Origin: Cladopsammia gracilis
Taxonomy: Eukaryota > Cnidaria > Anthozoa > Scleractinia > Dendrophylliidae
Length of the DNA: 64,000 nt
Assembly (NCBI GenBank): GCA_022457155.1
Contig: JAJGOT010000002.1
Coordinates: forward strand, 2,352,501-2,416,500
Reading direction: 5' to 3'
In this document: piece by piece, positions 8,809 through 16,945 of the stretch
How positions within the stretch are numbered: the first letter of the stretch is position 1
Layout of the letters: each line of letters begins with the position of its first letter
Program-made: the position numbers and the translations under genes
The notes under the pieces: generated by a model
Told to the model about the DNA's origin: nothing
Seen by the model: the letters and a program-made list of their open reading frames with translations, nothing else
The model's database searches: none

Positions 8809-10636
8809 TTTCTTGAATTGACCATGCGCTCGTTTCAAGCACCAAAATCTTTTGTGATAAAATCGAAAAAGTTTTTTTCAACCCGATCACCAGGTCATCT
8901 TGAGGGGAAAAAGAAAAATTAGTCATGCTTGGGATTTCAATTCCACCTCTAATATTGTATTTCTGGCTTCTGCTTCTATTTCCAGTCCAGGTTCTTTCAA
9001 ATTTACGGTTATTCACTGACATGGAGAAAGTCAGATCAATCTTTGGGACATTCGTTATTGAGGCATGAAATAACCCCACTTCCACCAGTTTTGTTTTCAT
9101 TGGGAAGAAAAGAAACCTCGAGGTGCTGCCGATGAATAAAAATTTATTGCTATCATCATTTTTTCGAAAGACGCCGGTTTCCACAATTCTACTCCCAGAC
9201 AAGTTGTGCCCATTCATATCCAAGTCAGCCTCCATGACCATCTTCCCCGCTTGGAAAACAAAAGGGGAATCATAAACGCTGCTTTCAACATCACGTTGAG
9301 AACCAGCAACGCCATATATGATCAGATTTGCATCTCCTTTTTCAGCTGACTCGGCAGTTCCTCGCCATTTCAAATCCAGGAAAATGAATTCAGGTGGGGA
9401 AATCCTCCATTTATGCATGTGGATGATGGAACGGGTATAAGTGGAAAACTTCTTTGTTGATTGCTGATTAATATTCAGACTTGTGCTCACAACGTCGACA
9501 CTCACACCATCCATTGACGCGGGGAAGAATTCAATGCAAATCGTGTATTCTCCCTCTGGGAGTTTGAACATATTGAATCCAAGTCTCCCAGAGTATTCAT
9601 TTAAAAGATCTTTTGTGATTTGTAAGTCATAAGCCTTCTTGTTGAAATGATGCGGCGAATTTGAAAAATCAGTTATCCCAGTCACTGTCATATGATGTTC
9701 AGAGCTGGATTCATCCACATTTTCCATCAGATAGCGGAATGCATCCTTTGGGTGAGAGGTTGACGTGATATGCGATTCATTTACGTATTTTTTAAGCTTC
9801 TCTTCTAATTCTATCGTGTGGACTACCACACCTCCTATCGCATTATCCACATAAGATTTTGACGTGGGTTGATGCTTCAGAGTTGGCGCTGCAATATTGT
9901 TTATTTGTTGCGAGTTCATATCCAGGTTTCCAGTCATTGTTCCACCTTCCAACGAAAGTTTTTTCCCAGCTGCGCCATCCACATATCTTTTATTTGCGCC
10001 TTGGTCAGCAATTTCGGGATCTTTCACGTTAAAAATGGTGTGATTTCCCATATCCAAAGCCGTCTCCATTGGAAACGTCTCTTTGCGGCTGAGAAAGATA
10101 TTCTTGACGTCATTATAAGAAACCAGGTTGTTATAATGCGCTCCCAAATCATGCCATGTTTGTTGTTTTGATTGGACAACATTGAAAAGTTCTTTCAAAT
10201 CCAGGTCCTTTGTGACTTCATGAGTGTGAGCCGGAGCATCAGGGTGGAATTTTTTCAGAGTGACCATATTCACCGCTGACAAATCGTTGTCTTCATCAGT
10301 GTCCAGATTGACGATCAATTTGCGATTCATTTCTATTTCCCCGGGGTTGATGAGTTTTTGCCCCCTGAGATCAAGATCCCCAGTCATATGCGAGGAACCA
10401 TCAACCTGGAGAGAATCTGCCCGCAATTGCGTTGCAAGCGTGTCAACTTGTAGCTTTGTGATTGCATCCGAATTCCCCGTTCCTTCAGCGATATTGGTCA
10501 TTTTTTTGTTTTGAAGATCGAAGTCCCCTGAAGGCGTCAGCTTGAAACCAACGCCTGGCAGTCCATCTTTTCCATCTCGTCCCGCGCCATGCGCGCGAGT
10601 GCTTGTTTCAGAAAGCAGCCCATTTGAATAACTCAT
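8678..10636 (-). CDS. Fibre-like protein with collagen-like stub and tail-fibre repeats
   Basis: The start is the Met at 10636 (MSYSNGLLSE), two bases after the ATPase stop. Residues about 15-25 hold a short collagen-like run (GRDGKDGLPGVG). Repeats of the form (T)G(D/N)(F/L)D(L/M)xx(Q/K/H)xxxN then recur, each followed by a segment ending in xxYVD or xxLQVD (GDFDLQNKKMTN, GDLDLRGQKLIN, TALDMGNHTIFN, GNLDMNSQQINN, ADLDMNGHNLSG). Such repeats are typical of phage tail fibres and receptor-binding spikes. The C-terminal part is beta-rich and could be a knob. A vertex fibre on the penton is the likely role. The last 40-60 residues read through the start of the next gene, so the true end may be near 8850 and a terminal frameshift is possible. 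Confidence 0.78.
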   Translation of the reverse strand: MSYSNGLLSETSTRAHGAGRDGKDGLPGVGFKLTPSGDFDLQNKKMTNIAEGTGNSDAITKLQVDTLATQLRADSLQVDGSSHMTGDLDLRGQKLINPGEIEMNRKLIVNLDTDEDNDLSAVNMVTLKKFHPDAPAHTHEVTKDLDLKELFNVVQSKQQTWHDLGAHYNNLVSYNDVKNIFLSRKETFPMETALDMGNHTIFNVKDPEIADQGANKRYVDGAAGKKLSLEGGTMTGNLDMNSQQINNIAAPTLKHQPTSKSYVDNAIGGVVVHTIELEEKLKKYVNESHITSTSHPKDAFRYLMENVDESSSEHHMTVTGITDFSNSPHHFNKKAYDLQITKDLLNEYSGRLGFNMFKLPEGEYTICIEFFPASMDGVSVDVVSTSLNINQQSTKKFSTYTRSIIHMHKWRISPPEFIFLDLKWRGTAESAEKGDANLIIYGVAGSQRDVESSVYDSPFVFQAGKMVMEADLDMNGHNLSGSRIVETGVFRKNDDSNKFLFIGSTSRFLFFPMKTKLVEVGLFHASITNVPKIDLTFSMSVNNRKFERTWTGNRSRSQKYNIRGGIEIPSMTNFSFSPQDDLVIGLKKTFSILSQKILVLETSAWSIQENESAHEFDLFRFGCNRDDCWGSNSQPHRVGSDFRVGIGRQNRE

Positions 10637-10637
10637 T

Positions 10638-11270
10638 TTAAATGCTTTCATCAAAATTTTTGGCAATGAATTTCCTCGGCTTATCCACATACAGGAAAGA
10701 GAAGGGCTGCGCCGTTGCTTTCCGATAATCTTCTTTGCTGACTTGTGTCTCCCTGCAGAGAAGGGACACTTCATTGTTGCTTGGGAATTCGAAGATGCAA
10801 AAATGCGAACAATTCAGGCGGATATCTTTTGGTGTTCCGAAATAACTTTGCGAAAGATAAATCACAGAGCAATTCTTGTGCCTCCCCTGAATGAAATAAT
10901 CTATCAATGGCTTTTGGTTCTTTTCGGAAACAAAATCATCGAAAACAACCAGTTTTTGATTCTCCCCTGTCAATTCAGAAACTGGGATGATTTCATCCGG
11001 GGATGCTTCCACAACATCATACCCAGCTTCTTTGCTGATTGGGCGAAATTTTTTCAGCAGATGCTGATATTTGGCTTGGTCAAGATTTTTCGCATAGAGA
11101 TAAATTTTATCGTAGAAGAGCAAGCGGAAAATCATATCCAGGAGAACATTTGTTTTCCCCGATCCTGAAGGGCCACAGATCAACATTCTGAAAGTTCGAT
11201 CCAGCATGAACGGGTGAAGTTGTTTGAAATTTGTGATTGGGTCCTGGCAATCATAATTTGGGATTTTCAT
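10638..11270 (-). CDS. A32-like FtsK/HerA packaging ATPase
   Basis: The product is a 210-residue protein. Walker A is GPSGSGKT at about residue 33, Walker B is KLVVFDDF at about 107, and a sensor-like stretch (VIYLSQSYFG) follows. Length and order match the DNA-packaging ATPases of Polintons, virophages and large DNA viruses, which pump DNA into preformed capsids. The gene is intact. Its stop is followed after one base by the fibre start (TAAAATG), and it is divergent from the gene at 11378. The start is the ATG at 11270 in an A-rich context. Confidence 0.95.
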   Translation of the reverse strand: MKIPNYDCQDPITNFKQLHPFMLDRTFRMLICGPSGSGKTNVLLDMIFRLLFYDKIYLYAKNLDQAKYQHLLKKFRPISKEAGYDVVEASPDEIIPVSELTGENQKLVVFDDFVSEKNQKPLIDYFIQGRHKNCSVIYLSQSYFGTPKDIRLNCSHFCIFEFPSNNEVSLLCRETQVSKEDYRKATAQPFSFLYVDKPRKFIAKNFDESI

Positions 11271-11315
11271 TTTTAAAAGAGAAGATAACGTTCTTCTGGA
11301 TATGAGACAACTTGT

Positions 11316-11363
11316 GAGATTATGAGATTATGAGATTATGAGATTATGAGATTATGAGATTAT
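11316..11363. repeat. 8-bp microsatellite, six exact units
   Basis: Six exact copies of GAGATTAT lie between the divergent ATPase and the gene at 11378, 15 bp from the latter start. It may be a slippage product or a spacer or regulatory array. No function is demonstrated. Confidence 0.95.
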
Positions 11364-11377
11364 GATTCTTAATAAAA

Positions 11378-12100
11378 ATGAGTTTATTGAAATGGCAACA
11401 AATTGCAAAAAGCAAATCTGCTTTGGGTAAAAAAATCAACTTTGTTCATGATGCCATCACCCAGAAAAAGTTGGGTGAAGAGACATGTCAAACAGAATAT
11501 GAAAAAGTATTTAAACCCATAACCGCAAAATTAGATGAGGTGGTTGCGTCGAATTTAAAACCCCCTCCAAGACTTAGGAAAAAGAAAGTCATTGAAGAAA
11601 AACCAGGCGTTGATTATTATCCAGACGTAGATCCATTTGAAGAAATGGATGTTGAAGGTTTATTTGATGCTGATGAGGCAGCTGTTGCACCGCAAGCAGC
11701 TAAGCAACTTCCAGAAAGACTGCCAACATATGAAGAAGTACTGGCAGAGTTAGAAGGCGAATCATCTATATATGAAGAGGGCGTTCCTGATTATGCTATG
11801 GAAGAAGAAGAAGCGGAAGCGGAAGCGGAAGCTGAAGCTGAAGACGGGGAAGACGCTCAAGAAGACGCAGTTAATAACATGCTAGATAACATGGGTTTAT
11901 CAAATTATGACACAACGGAGAAAGTCTTAGCTCAGTCAAATGTTCCGGAAGAAAAGAAAAAAAATTTCATTGAAAACAGCATTATAAAGCCGGCTTTAAA
12001 AAAAAGCGCCCAACTGAACAGCCGCATCAGCTATCAGAGAAAAAAATTCAAGAACGGCGAAATAACGGCAGATGCATTGGCTGTGGCCAATAAAGGCTAA
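11378..12100 (+). CDS. Acidic structural-type protein with a PTYEEV motif
   Basis: The product is a 240-residue protein. The N-terminus is basic (MSLLKWQQIAKSKSALGKK) and is followed by RLRKKK. An acidic middle comes next, with LPTYEEVLAELE (about residues 115-126) and an uninterrupted Glu/Ala tract encoded by GAAGCG/GAAGCT repeats (about 143-158). The C-terminus is basic (YQRKKFKNGEI). P-T-Y-E-E is close to PPxY-type late domains that recruit NEDD4-like ligases in viral proteins, but the double Pro is missing. It is the first gene of the late plus-strand block, which suggests a virion or scaffold role. No named homologue is recognised. The frame is intact. Confidence 0.68.
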   Translation: MSLLKWQQIAKSKSALGKKINFVHDAITQKKLGEETCQTEYEKVFKPITAKLDEVVASNLKPPPRLRKKKVIEEKPGVDYYPDVDPFEEMDVEGLFDADEAAVAPQAAKQLPERLPTYEEVLAELEGESSIYEEGVPDYAMEEEEAEAEAEAEAEDGEDAQEDAVNNMLDNMGLSNYDTTEKVLAQSNVPEEKKKNFIENSIIKPALKKSAQLNSRISYQRKKFKNGEITADALAVANKG

Positions 12101-12122
12101 CAGAAAAGTATTGAATGACTAA

Positions 12123-12377
12123 ATGAATTATTATAGAGGGAAACTCAAGCCATTTAAAGGATCGGGCGTCAGCAGAAGGGGTGGATCCATCCGTTTTTTC
12201 TCCAACCCCACAGATCTTCTCCAGAAACTGGAGGTCATCGTTGGCTCCATCCTTGCTGGGAACACAAACGTTAGCATCAGAAATACCGGAGTTGCAATTC
12301 TTGATATTCTCCTGAAAGAGGGAGTCATCAATCGTTCCCAGCATGAAAAGCTTTTCAGAAAGTATTTCAAACTCTAA
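12123..12377 (+). CDS. Small late-block protein
   Basis: The product is an 84-residue protein. A basic Gly-rich N-terminus (KGSGVSRRGGS) resembles a linker cleaved by adenain-type proteases. A compact helical domain (LLQKLEVIVGSILAGNTNVS...) follows. It sits 22 bp after the previous gene and ends one base before the penton start. The family is not named here. A small capsid or cement role is likely from position only. Confidence 0.62.
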   Translation: MNYYRGKLKPFKGSGVSRRGGSIRFFSNPTDLLQKLEVIVGSILAGNTNVSIRNTGVAILDILLKEGVINRSQHEKLFRKYFKL

Positions 12378-12378
12378 A

Positions 12379-13155
12379 ATGGAAATCGAAAGAGAAATTG
12401 TCCTGTCATCCTTTTCCGTCAAGACTGGGGGAAACAAACCAGAAAATTTCACAACAAAATTCAATCAACCCATTGTTTTGGATCCAAATTCCCAATACGT
12501 TGTTGGATTGAACAGAATTATCAATATGAGTTTTACGTGGTATAACATCAATGCGGCATTGAAAAATCAGCTGATCAGATTCAGCTCTGATGGTGGGAAA
12601 ACATTTTCCGATATCACCTTTCCTGCTGGGGTTTGGGATTATTCCACAATAAATGCGGCAATTCGAAAAGCAACAGGCCCACTCGCAGGATCCACCCCAG
12701 GAAAGAATGAAAAATTCCCAATCAATCTTGCTTTCTCTCTCACAACTTTCAGAGTAACAATCACACTGGAAGAAAACTGGCAACTGGATTTCACCAAATC
12801 CAACTTCAACGATCTCATTGGTTTTGAGAAAAAGATTCTGAAAGACAAAGTCAACATTGGCCCCAGAGTTCCAAACCTCAGTCAAGATACTGATATGTTG
12901 AACGTTCATTGCGATCTCACAAATGATTCGCTTGTGGATGGGGAAGAGAGTGATATCATCTTCTCCTTTTCCACATCTGTTCTGCAGGCCTCCTATAGTT
13001 TCACTTTGGAACCCATGAGAATCACATTCAGCCCTGTGAATAAAAACACAATAAGCTCCATCCGGATTTATATCACTGATGGGAAATGGCGGGTTGTGGA
13101 TTTGAATGGAGCCGATACGGCGTTCTCTCTGATCTTGAAAAAGCAAATAAAATGA
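12379..13155 (+). CDS. Penton (single jelly-roll minor capsid protein)
   Basis: The start is the Met at 12379 in TAAAATG; the in-frame Met at 12343 lies inside the preceding gene. The product is 258 residues and entirely beta-type. The N-terminus (ENFTTKFNQPIVLDPNSQYV...GLNRI) and C-terminus (ISSIRIYITDGKWRVVDLNG) match the layout of Polinton penton proteins, which occupy the capsid five-fold vertices. The last codons overlap the start of the next gene. The frame is intact. It lies three genes after the ATPase and two before the major capsid gene. Confidence 0.85.
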   Translation: MEIEREIVLSSFSVKTGGNKPENFTTKFNQPIVLDPNSQYVVGLNRIINMSFTWYNINAALKNQLIRFSSDGGKTFSDITFPAGVWDYSTINAAIRKATGPLAGSTPGKNEKFPINLAFSLTTFRVTITLEENWQLDFTKSNFNDLIGFEKKILKDKVNIGPRVPNLSQDTDMLNVHCDLTNDSLVDGEESDIIFSFSTSVLQASYSFTLEPMRITFSPVNKNTISSIRIYITDGKWRVVDLNGADTAFSLILKKQIK

Positions 13156-13526
13156 AACCTTATGAATTCTCTCGTTATTATCACCCCCAGCTGGGACGGT
13201 TTGTCTTCCGGCACAAAGGAACAGGTTTGATTGTGAACAATATTTTCAAACCAATAAGGAAGGTCGCATCAGTCGTCTTCAATAAATTCGCAAAACCCAT
13301 TGCGAAAAAAGCATTGGAATCAGGAATTTCTCACGCTGGGGATAAACTCGGCAAAAAAGCAGTTGAAAAATCTGGTGATTTAATCATGAAAAAACTGGGA
13401 AATATGAGAAGGAAACCCTCCTCCAAAAAAGCTGCTGCTGCTCCTCCTCGACCGCAGGGAGAAAGTTCTGATGCTATATTGAACAGGCTGATCTCTGGGC
13501 AGGGAGTCCGAAAAAGAAAAAAATAA
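13152..13526 (+). CDS. Basic core-like / minor virion protein
   Basis: The start is the Met at 13152, overlapping the penton stop by 4 bp. The product is a 124-residue, strongly basic protein with an N-terminal YHPQLGRFVFRHKGTG segment and a central amphipathic region (FNKFAKPIAKKALESG). A Lys/Arg/Ala/Pro-rich tail ends GVRKRKK. The charge and the position between penton and major capsid genes suggest DNA condensation or capsid-genome bridging, as in adenovirus core proteins. I see no defining motif, so the name is descriptive. Confidence 0.68.
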   Translation: MKPYEFSRYYHPQLGRFVFRHKGTGLIVNNIFKPIRKVASVVFNKFAKPIAKKALESGISHAGDKLGKKAVEKSGDLIMKKLGNMRRKPSSKKAAAAPPRPQGESSDAILNRLISGQGVRKRKK

Positions 13527-13532
13527 TATAAA

Positions 13533-14819
13533 ATGGCTTTTCGATCGAATGAATATCTTCAAAGAAATGAATTAGTACGCTTCCAGCTGGATGACACAAT
13601 CAGAGCTCCAGCTAATGATCAACATCAACAAAAAAATGGTTATAAATTCACAATTAATGACCGATCCGCATTCTATGATTGGTATAATGCGTATTTCGAG
13701 GTGCAGTTTCAACTCCAAAAACTGGCGGATGGTGCTGGCTATGCAGCAGCTGACAGAATCACAGTGATCAATGGAGCTCATTCCCTGACTAAACACCTGA
13801 CAATCCGATCTGCGGGAAAGATTATTTATGATACTGATAATCTGCATAAAGTCTGTTTCGCAAAGAATTTGTTGGAATACTCCGACGACTTCAGCAGATC
13901 AGTCGCCAAGAACAGTTTCTGGTATTTGGATACTGATGCAACAACCGCTAATACGAATCTTGGATTTGAAGCTCGGCGGGTGCAATCTCAAGCAGTTCAA
14001 AACAATGGAAACGGCGGTGCAAAGAACATTAACACGATCATTCCCCTGAATCGTTTTTCCTTTTTCGAAGAGTTGGAAGATAAGATGCTTGTGCCTATGC
14101 AGCTTCAATTCGAGATAACACTTAATGATGATGGGGAGCTGATTCATATGGCAAACGGCGTTGATGCTGGAAGAGTTGTTGTGAATCGATTTTTGCTTTG
14201 GGTGCCAAGATTGACTCCCAAAGATTCTCTGTATGACAAATTTGTCAGCTCATTCCTGAAAGAAACGCAATGGAAATATCTGAGGGAAACGTATCAGCAA
14301 TCAGCTCCCGCAAGATCATCAGGATTCTTCCAGATCTCAGCGAGCATCGACAATGTGAGGCATATTTTTGTCTGGCTGAAAAGAACCGCTCCACCCAATG
14401 ACGACCCTGCAGAAGAGAATCCTTATCTCATGGACACTTTCAAGCTGAATGCAGCAGATAACGCCGTTTCGCTGTTGAACTGTCGATTGGAATACGGAAA
14501 CGGAGTTTTCTACCCGGAAACAGAGTATGACAGTGAATCAAAAGTGAGGATTTTCCAGGATGTCATGGCTTATGCAATGAGGAAAAATGACTACAACACT
14601 GGAACGCAGCTGAATCTGTCCAATTTCAATTCTTTTTTCCCATTAATCTATTTCGATCTGACTTATCAAACTGAAAAACCAACAAGAGATCCCAAGCAGC
14701 TGATATTCAGGTATCGATTAAACGCAGATGCAGCTGCAAACTTCAATGTACATGCGATTGTTCTCTATGAAGAACTGGTGAAAATTGATAAGATTGGAAA
14801 TGAACTGGTTATCGTGTGA
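13533..14819 (+). CDS. Major capsid protein, double jelly-roll
   Basis: The product is a 428-residue intact protein starting MAFRSNEYLQRNELVRFQLD. The size, the near-absence of Cys, and alternating beta segments with aromatic clusters fit the double jelly-roll capsid proteins of Polintons (YKFTINDRSAFYDWYNAYFE; SLTKHLTIRSAGKIIYDTDN; the second-half FNVHAIVLYEELVKIDK end). It forms the pseudo-hexameric hexons. It is the longest intact late gene and lies between the core-like gene and the pVI-like gene, the usual order. The start sits in ATAAAATGG. Confidence 0.9.
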   Translation: MAFRSNEYLQRNELVRFQLDDTIRAPANDQHQQKNGYKFTINDRSAFYDWYNAYFEVQFQLQKLADGAGYAAADRITVINGAHSLTKHLTIRSAGKIIYDTDNLHKVCFAKNLLEYSDDFSRSVAKNSFWYLDTDATTANTNLGFEARRVQSQAVQNNGNGGAKNINTIIPLNRFSFFEELEDKMLVPMQLQFEITLNDDGELIHMANGVDAGRVVVNRFLLWVPRLTPKDSLYDKFVSSFLKETQWKYLRETYQQSAPARSSGFFQISASIDNVRHIFVWLKRTAPPNDDPAEENPYLMDTFKLNAADNAVSLLNCRLEYGNGVFYPETEYDSESKVRIFQDVMAYAMRKNDYNTGTQLNLSNFNSFFPLIYFDLTYQTEKPTRDPKQLIFRYRLNADAAANFNVHAIVLYEELVKIDKIGNELVIV

Positions 14820-14837
14820 AGTGGGTGATCTGAAAAC

Positions 14838-14866
14838 ATATGTTGTCATTTAAAATGACAACATAT
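14838..14866. promoter_or_regulatory. Perfect 14-bp-arm palindrome spanning the next start codon
   Basis: ATATGTTGTCATTT and AAATGACAACATAT are exact reverse complements around a single base. Flanking GGGTGAT (14824..14830) and ATCACCC partly extend the symmetry. It covers the ATG at 14855 and lies 18 bp after the major capsid stop. It could be an RNA hairpin closing the capsid message, or a repressor-type DNA site. Confidence 0.6.
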
Positions 14867-15685
14867 CACCCATATAAAGTAAATCTGTCGGAAGGGTAAA
14901 AATGAAAGCTTGGAAGAGAATTCCGAACAAAAAGCCCTATCACCCTGAGATTGGGTGCAAATCAAACAAGCGGAAATGATGAACTGATGCTGACAGCCAA
15001 TCAAAAAAAACGAATCGGCAAAGCTGCAGCTTTGGGAAAGGGAGTTGAGATAAAGATATCGAAAACGCAAATCCGAAAAGTGATGCGGCAGGGTGGAAAT
15101 CTTTTCTCTGCTATTGTTCCCCTGGCTCGTTCTCTGGCGCCCACCCTGGCAAAGACACTTGGACTGTCAGCATTAGCTGGTTTGGCGAGTGAAGGAGCAA
15201 GTCAAGTTGTGAAAAAGATAAGCGGGAGCGGGCAAACGGGCGGATTTCTCATTCCCCAATATAAAATTCAAAAACTGATTGACAATAAACATCTGTTGAC
15301 AAATAAACAAAAACAGGATATTTTGACTGCCCTGAAATCAGGAGGACAACTGACGATGAAACCATCAGCAAAACAAGCTGGTGGGGCATTGGGAACAATT
15401 CTGGCTTCCATTGGAATCCCGCTGGCGCTGGACATGGTGAAAAATTTGTTTGGGAAAGGCGCTCCAAGAGTTGGCAGACCAAAAGGAAAAGGAGCGCCAA
15501 GAGTTGGACGCCCAAAAGGAAAGGGAGCTCCAAGATTGGGAGCCCCTTGGGAACCACCTCCCCCATTCGTCGGAACCTGGGAACGAAAAATTGGGATGGG
15601 AAAAAAATCAAAAAAAGGAGCGGGACTTCTGCTGGGATCGAAAAGTCCATTCAACAACATCCCAATTCTCGGGGCGATTTTGTGA
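14855..15685 (+). pseudogene. pVI-like minor capsid protein with two N-terminal stops
   Basis: From ATG 14855 the frame reads MTTYHPYKVNLSEG and is then interrupted by TAA (14897..14899) and TGA (14903..14905). The same frame then stays open to 15685. The later part contains GNDELMLTANQKKRIGKA, a membrane-lytic-type Ala/Leu segment (LFSAIVPLARSLAPTLAKTL), a second hydrophobic patch, and three C-terminal repeats of GKGAPR(V/L)G. This layout resembles the adenovirus pVI-type proteins of Polintons. If the stops are real, translation could only begin downstream. A sequencing error would have to remove both stops without shifting the frame. The gene overlaps the protease frame. Confidence 0.8.
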
Positions 15686-16137
15686 AGCTGAGCGAAGCGA
15701 AGCCGAAACCGAAATTCGTGAACAAACCCCTGACCAACCTCGATCTTCTCCAGTGGATTGATTTTCTGAAAATTCCCAATTTCAAAGGGATTTTCGCCAG
15801 GGATGAAGTGAGGCCCCGAGAACACAGCCCCTGCATCATCAATCTTGATTCGCTTGAAAATGCAGGAACTCACTGGGTGTGTTGCGCCCCCGGACAGAAA
15901 TTCACGTGGTATTTCGACTCTTTTGGAATGGGATTTCCCCAGGAATTCAAAACTTCCAAACCGGTGATTTGGAACAGCAGTCAATATCAAAACATAGACA
16001 GCGTTCTTTGTGGGTATTATTGCTTGTTTTTCCTCCATCAATGGTCGCAGGGGAAAGATTTCTATGATATTCTCAAACCTCTCAGTCTGACTGATACGAT
16101 GAGGAATGAAAAATTCATAAAAGAATATTTCGATTGA
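15547..16137 (+). CDS. Adenain-like cysteine protease (C5/Ulp1 type)
   Basis: The catalytic triad is readable in order: His in GTHWVCCA, Asp in WYFDSFGMGF, then Cys in SVLCGYYCLFF with the usual upstream Gln in SSQYQN. The domain begins near 15730 (LTNLDLLQWI, then KGIFARDEV). The only in-frame ATG upstream is at 15547, inside the minor capsid gene, so the true N-terminus is uncertain and the original start may be lost. The enzyme would process capsid proteins during maturation. Its stop is 2 bp before the next start. The catalytic core is intact. Confidence 0.9.
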   Translation: MGTTSPIRRNLGTKNWDGKKIKKRSGTSAGIEKSIQQHPNSRGDFVKLSEAKPKPKFVNKPLTNLDLLQWIDFLKIPNFKGIFARDEVRPREHSPCIINLDSLENAGTHWVCCAPGQKFTWYFDSFGMGFPQEFKTSKPVIWNSSQYQNIDSVLCGYYCLFFLHQWSQGKDFYDILKPLSLTDTMRNEKFIKEYFD

Positions 16138-16139
16138 AA

Positions 16140-16945
16140 ATGAAATCATATTGCGTGAAGGAGAAGAAACAAACTGAATGCGTGAAACCAACTGGATTCC
16201 AGACCGCAAAAAATGGAAGAAAGATGTGGTTTTGCCATTGTGCTTCCTGCGGAATCAAAAAAACAAGATTTGTGAAATCGGGAAACTGAGTCGGCCCTCA
16301 CAAGGTGAGGGCATTGGTGAACTTGCGCTGACTGGCGTCGCGCATGCGCTGCCTTGGTTGGGAAAAAAGACAGTTGAAATGGGTCGTTATGGAGCCAGTG
16401 AATTATTGCGCAATAAAAACACTCAGAAAAAAGCATTGGATTTTGCCCTGGACAAGATGAAACCATTTCTTGCCAAAACCTCTTCCGATATGCTGAATGA
16501 GCTGTCCACAGCGATCCGGCCAAACAGAAAATATAAGACAGATCGAGCAGATTTGGATGGCAGCGGGTTGGATGTTCATTCCCTGATTGGAAAGCTGCCA
16601 AGACCAAAGAAAGGTTTCACCCTCCCAGGGCATAATTATACCGGCCCCTGGAACCCATTGGAGAAGCAAGTCAGATTTGATGAAAAAGGAAAGATTCTCG
16701 AAATTATGCAGCAACCCACAGGAAAAACAGACGCAGTTGCTATGCAACACGATGTGGACTATTCAGTCTGCGCAAAACAATCAAATCCGCGTCAATGCAA
16801 AAACAAAGCAGACAGGAAAATGGTTGCCGCTTTGGATGCCATTCCCTGGAAAGAAAGACAGTGGGGGCATGCTTTGGCGCGAAACGTGATTGATGCAAAA
16901 CAGAAACTTGGGCTTGGTGCCCCAAAAAACGGGAAAAGATTTTGA
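16140..16945 (+). pseudogene. Zinc-ribbon plus phospholipase A2 capsid protein, frameshifted
   Basis: From ATG 16140 a 49-codon frame (MKSYCVKEKKQTEC...FCHCASCGIKKTRFV) resembles the small Cys4 ribbon DUF5679 that heads such proteins. It ends at TGA 16289. The following frame (to 16945) carries an amphipathic region and then a PLA2 core: Ca-binding-loop-like YTGPWNPL and the active-site HD pair in MQHDVDYSVC. Parvovirus VP1 and adintovirus capsid proteins carry comparable PLA2 domains used to breach endosomes. A single frame change near 16285 separates the halves. The hairpin GCCCTCACAAGGTGAGGGC follows it directly. No restored product is implied. Confidence 0.82.

Noticed and set aside
12406..13146. 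246-residue minus-strand open frame
   Set aside because: It is antisense to the penton gene and has no motif or start context of the element.
15268..16209. 313-residue minus-strand open frame
   Set aside because: It is antisense to the minor capsid and protease genes, and the Pro/Gly repeat is the reverse reading of the GKGAPR repeat.
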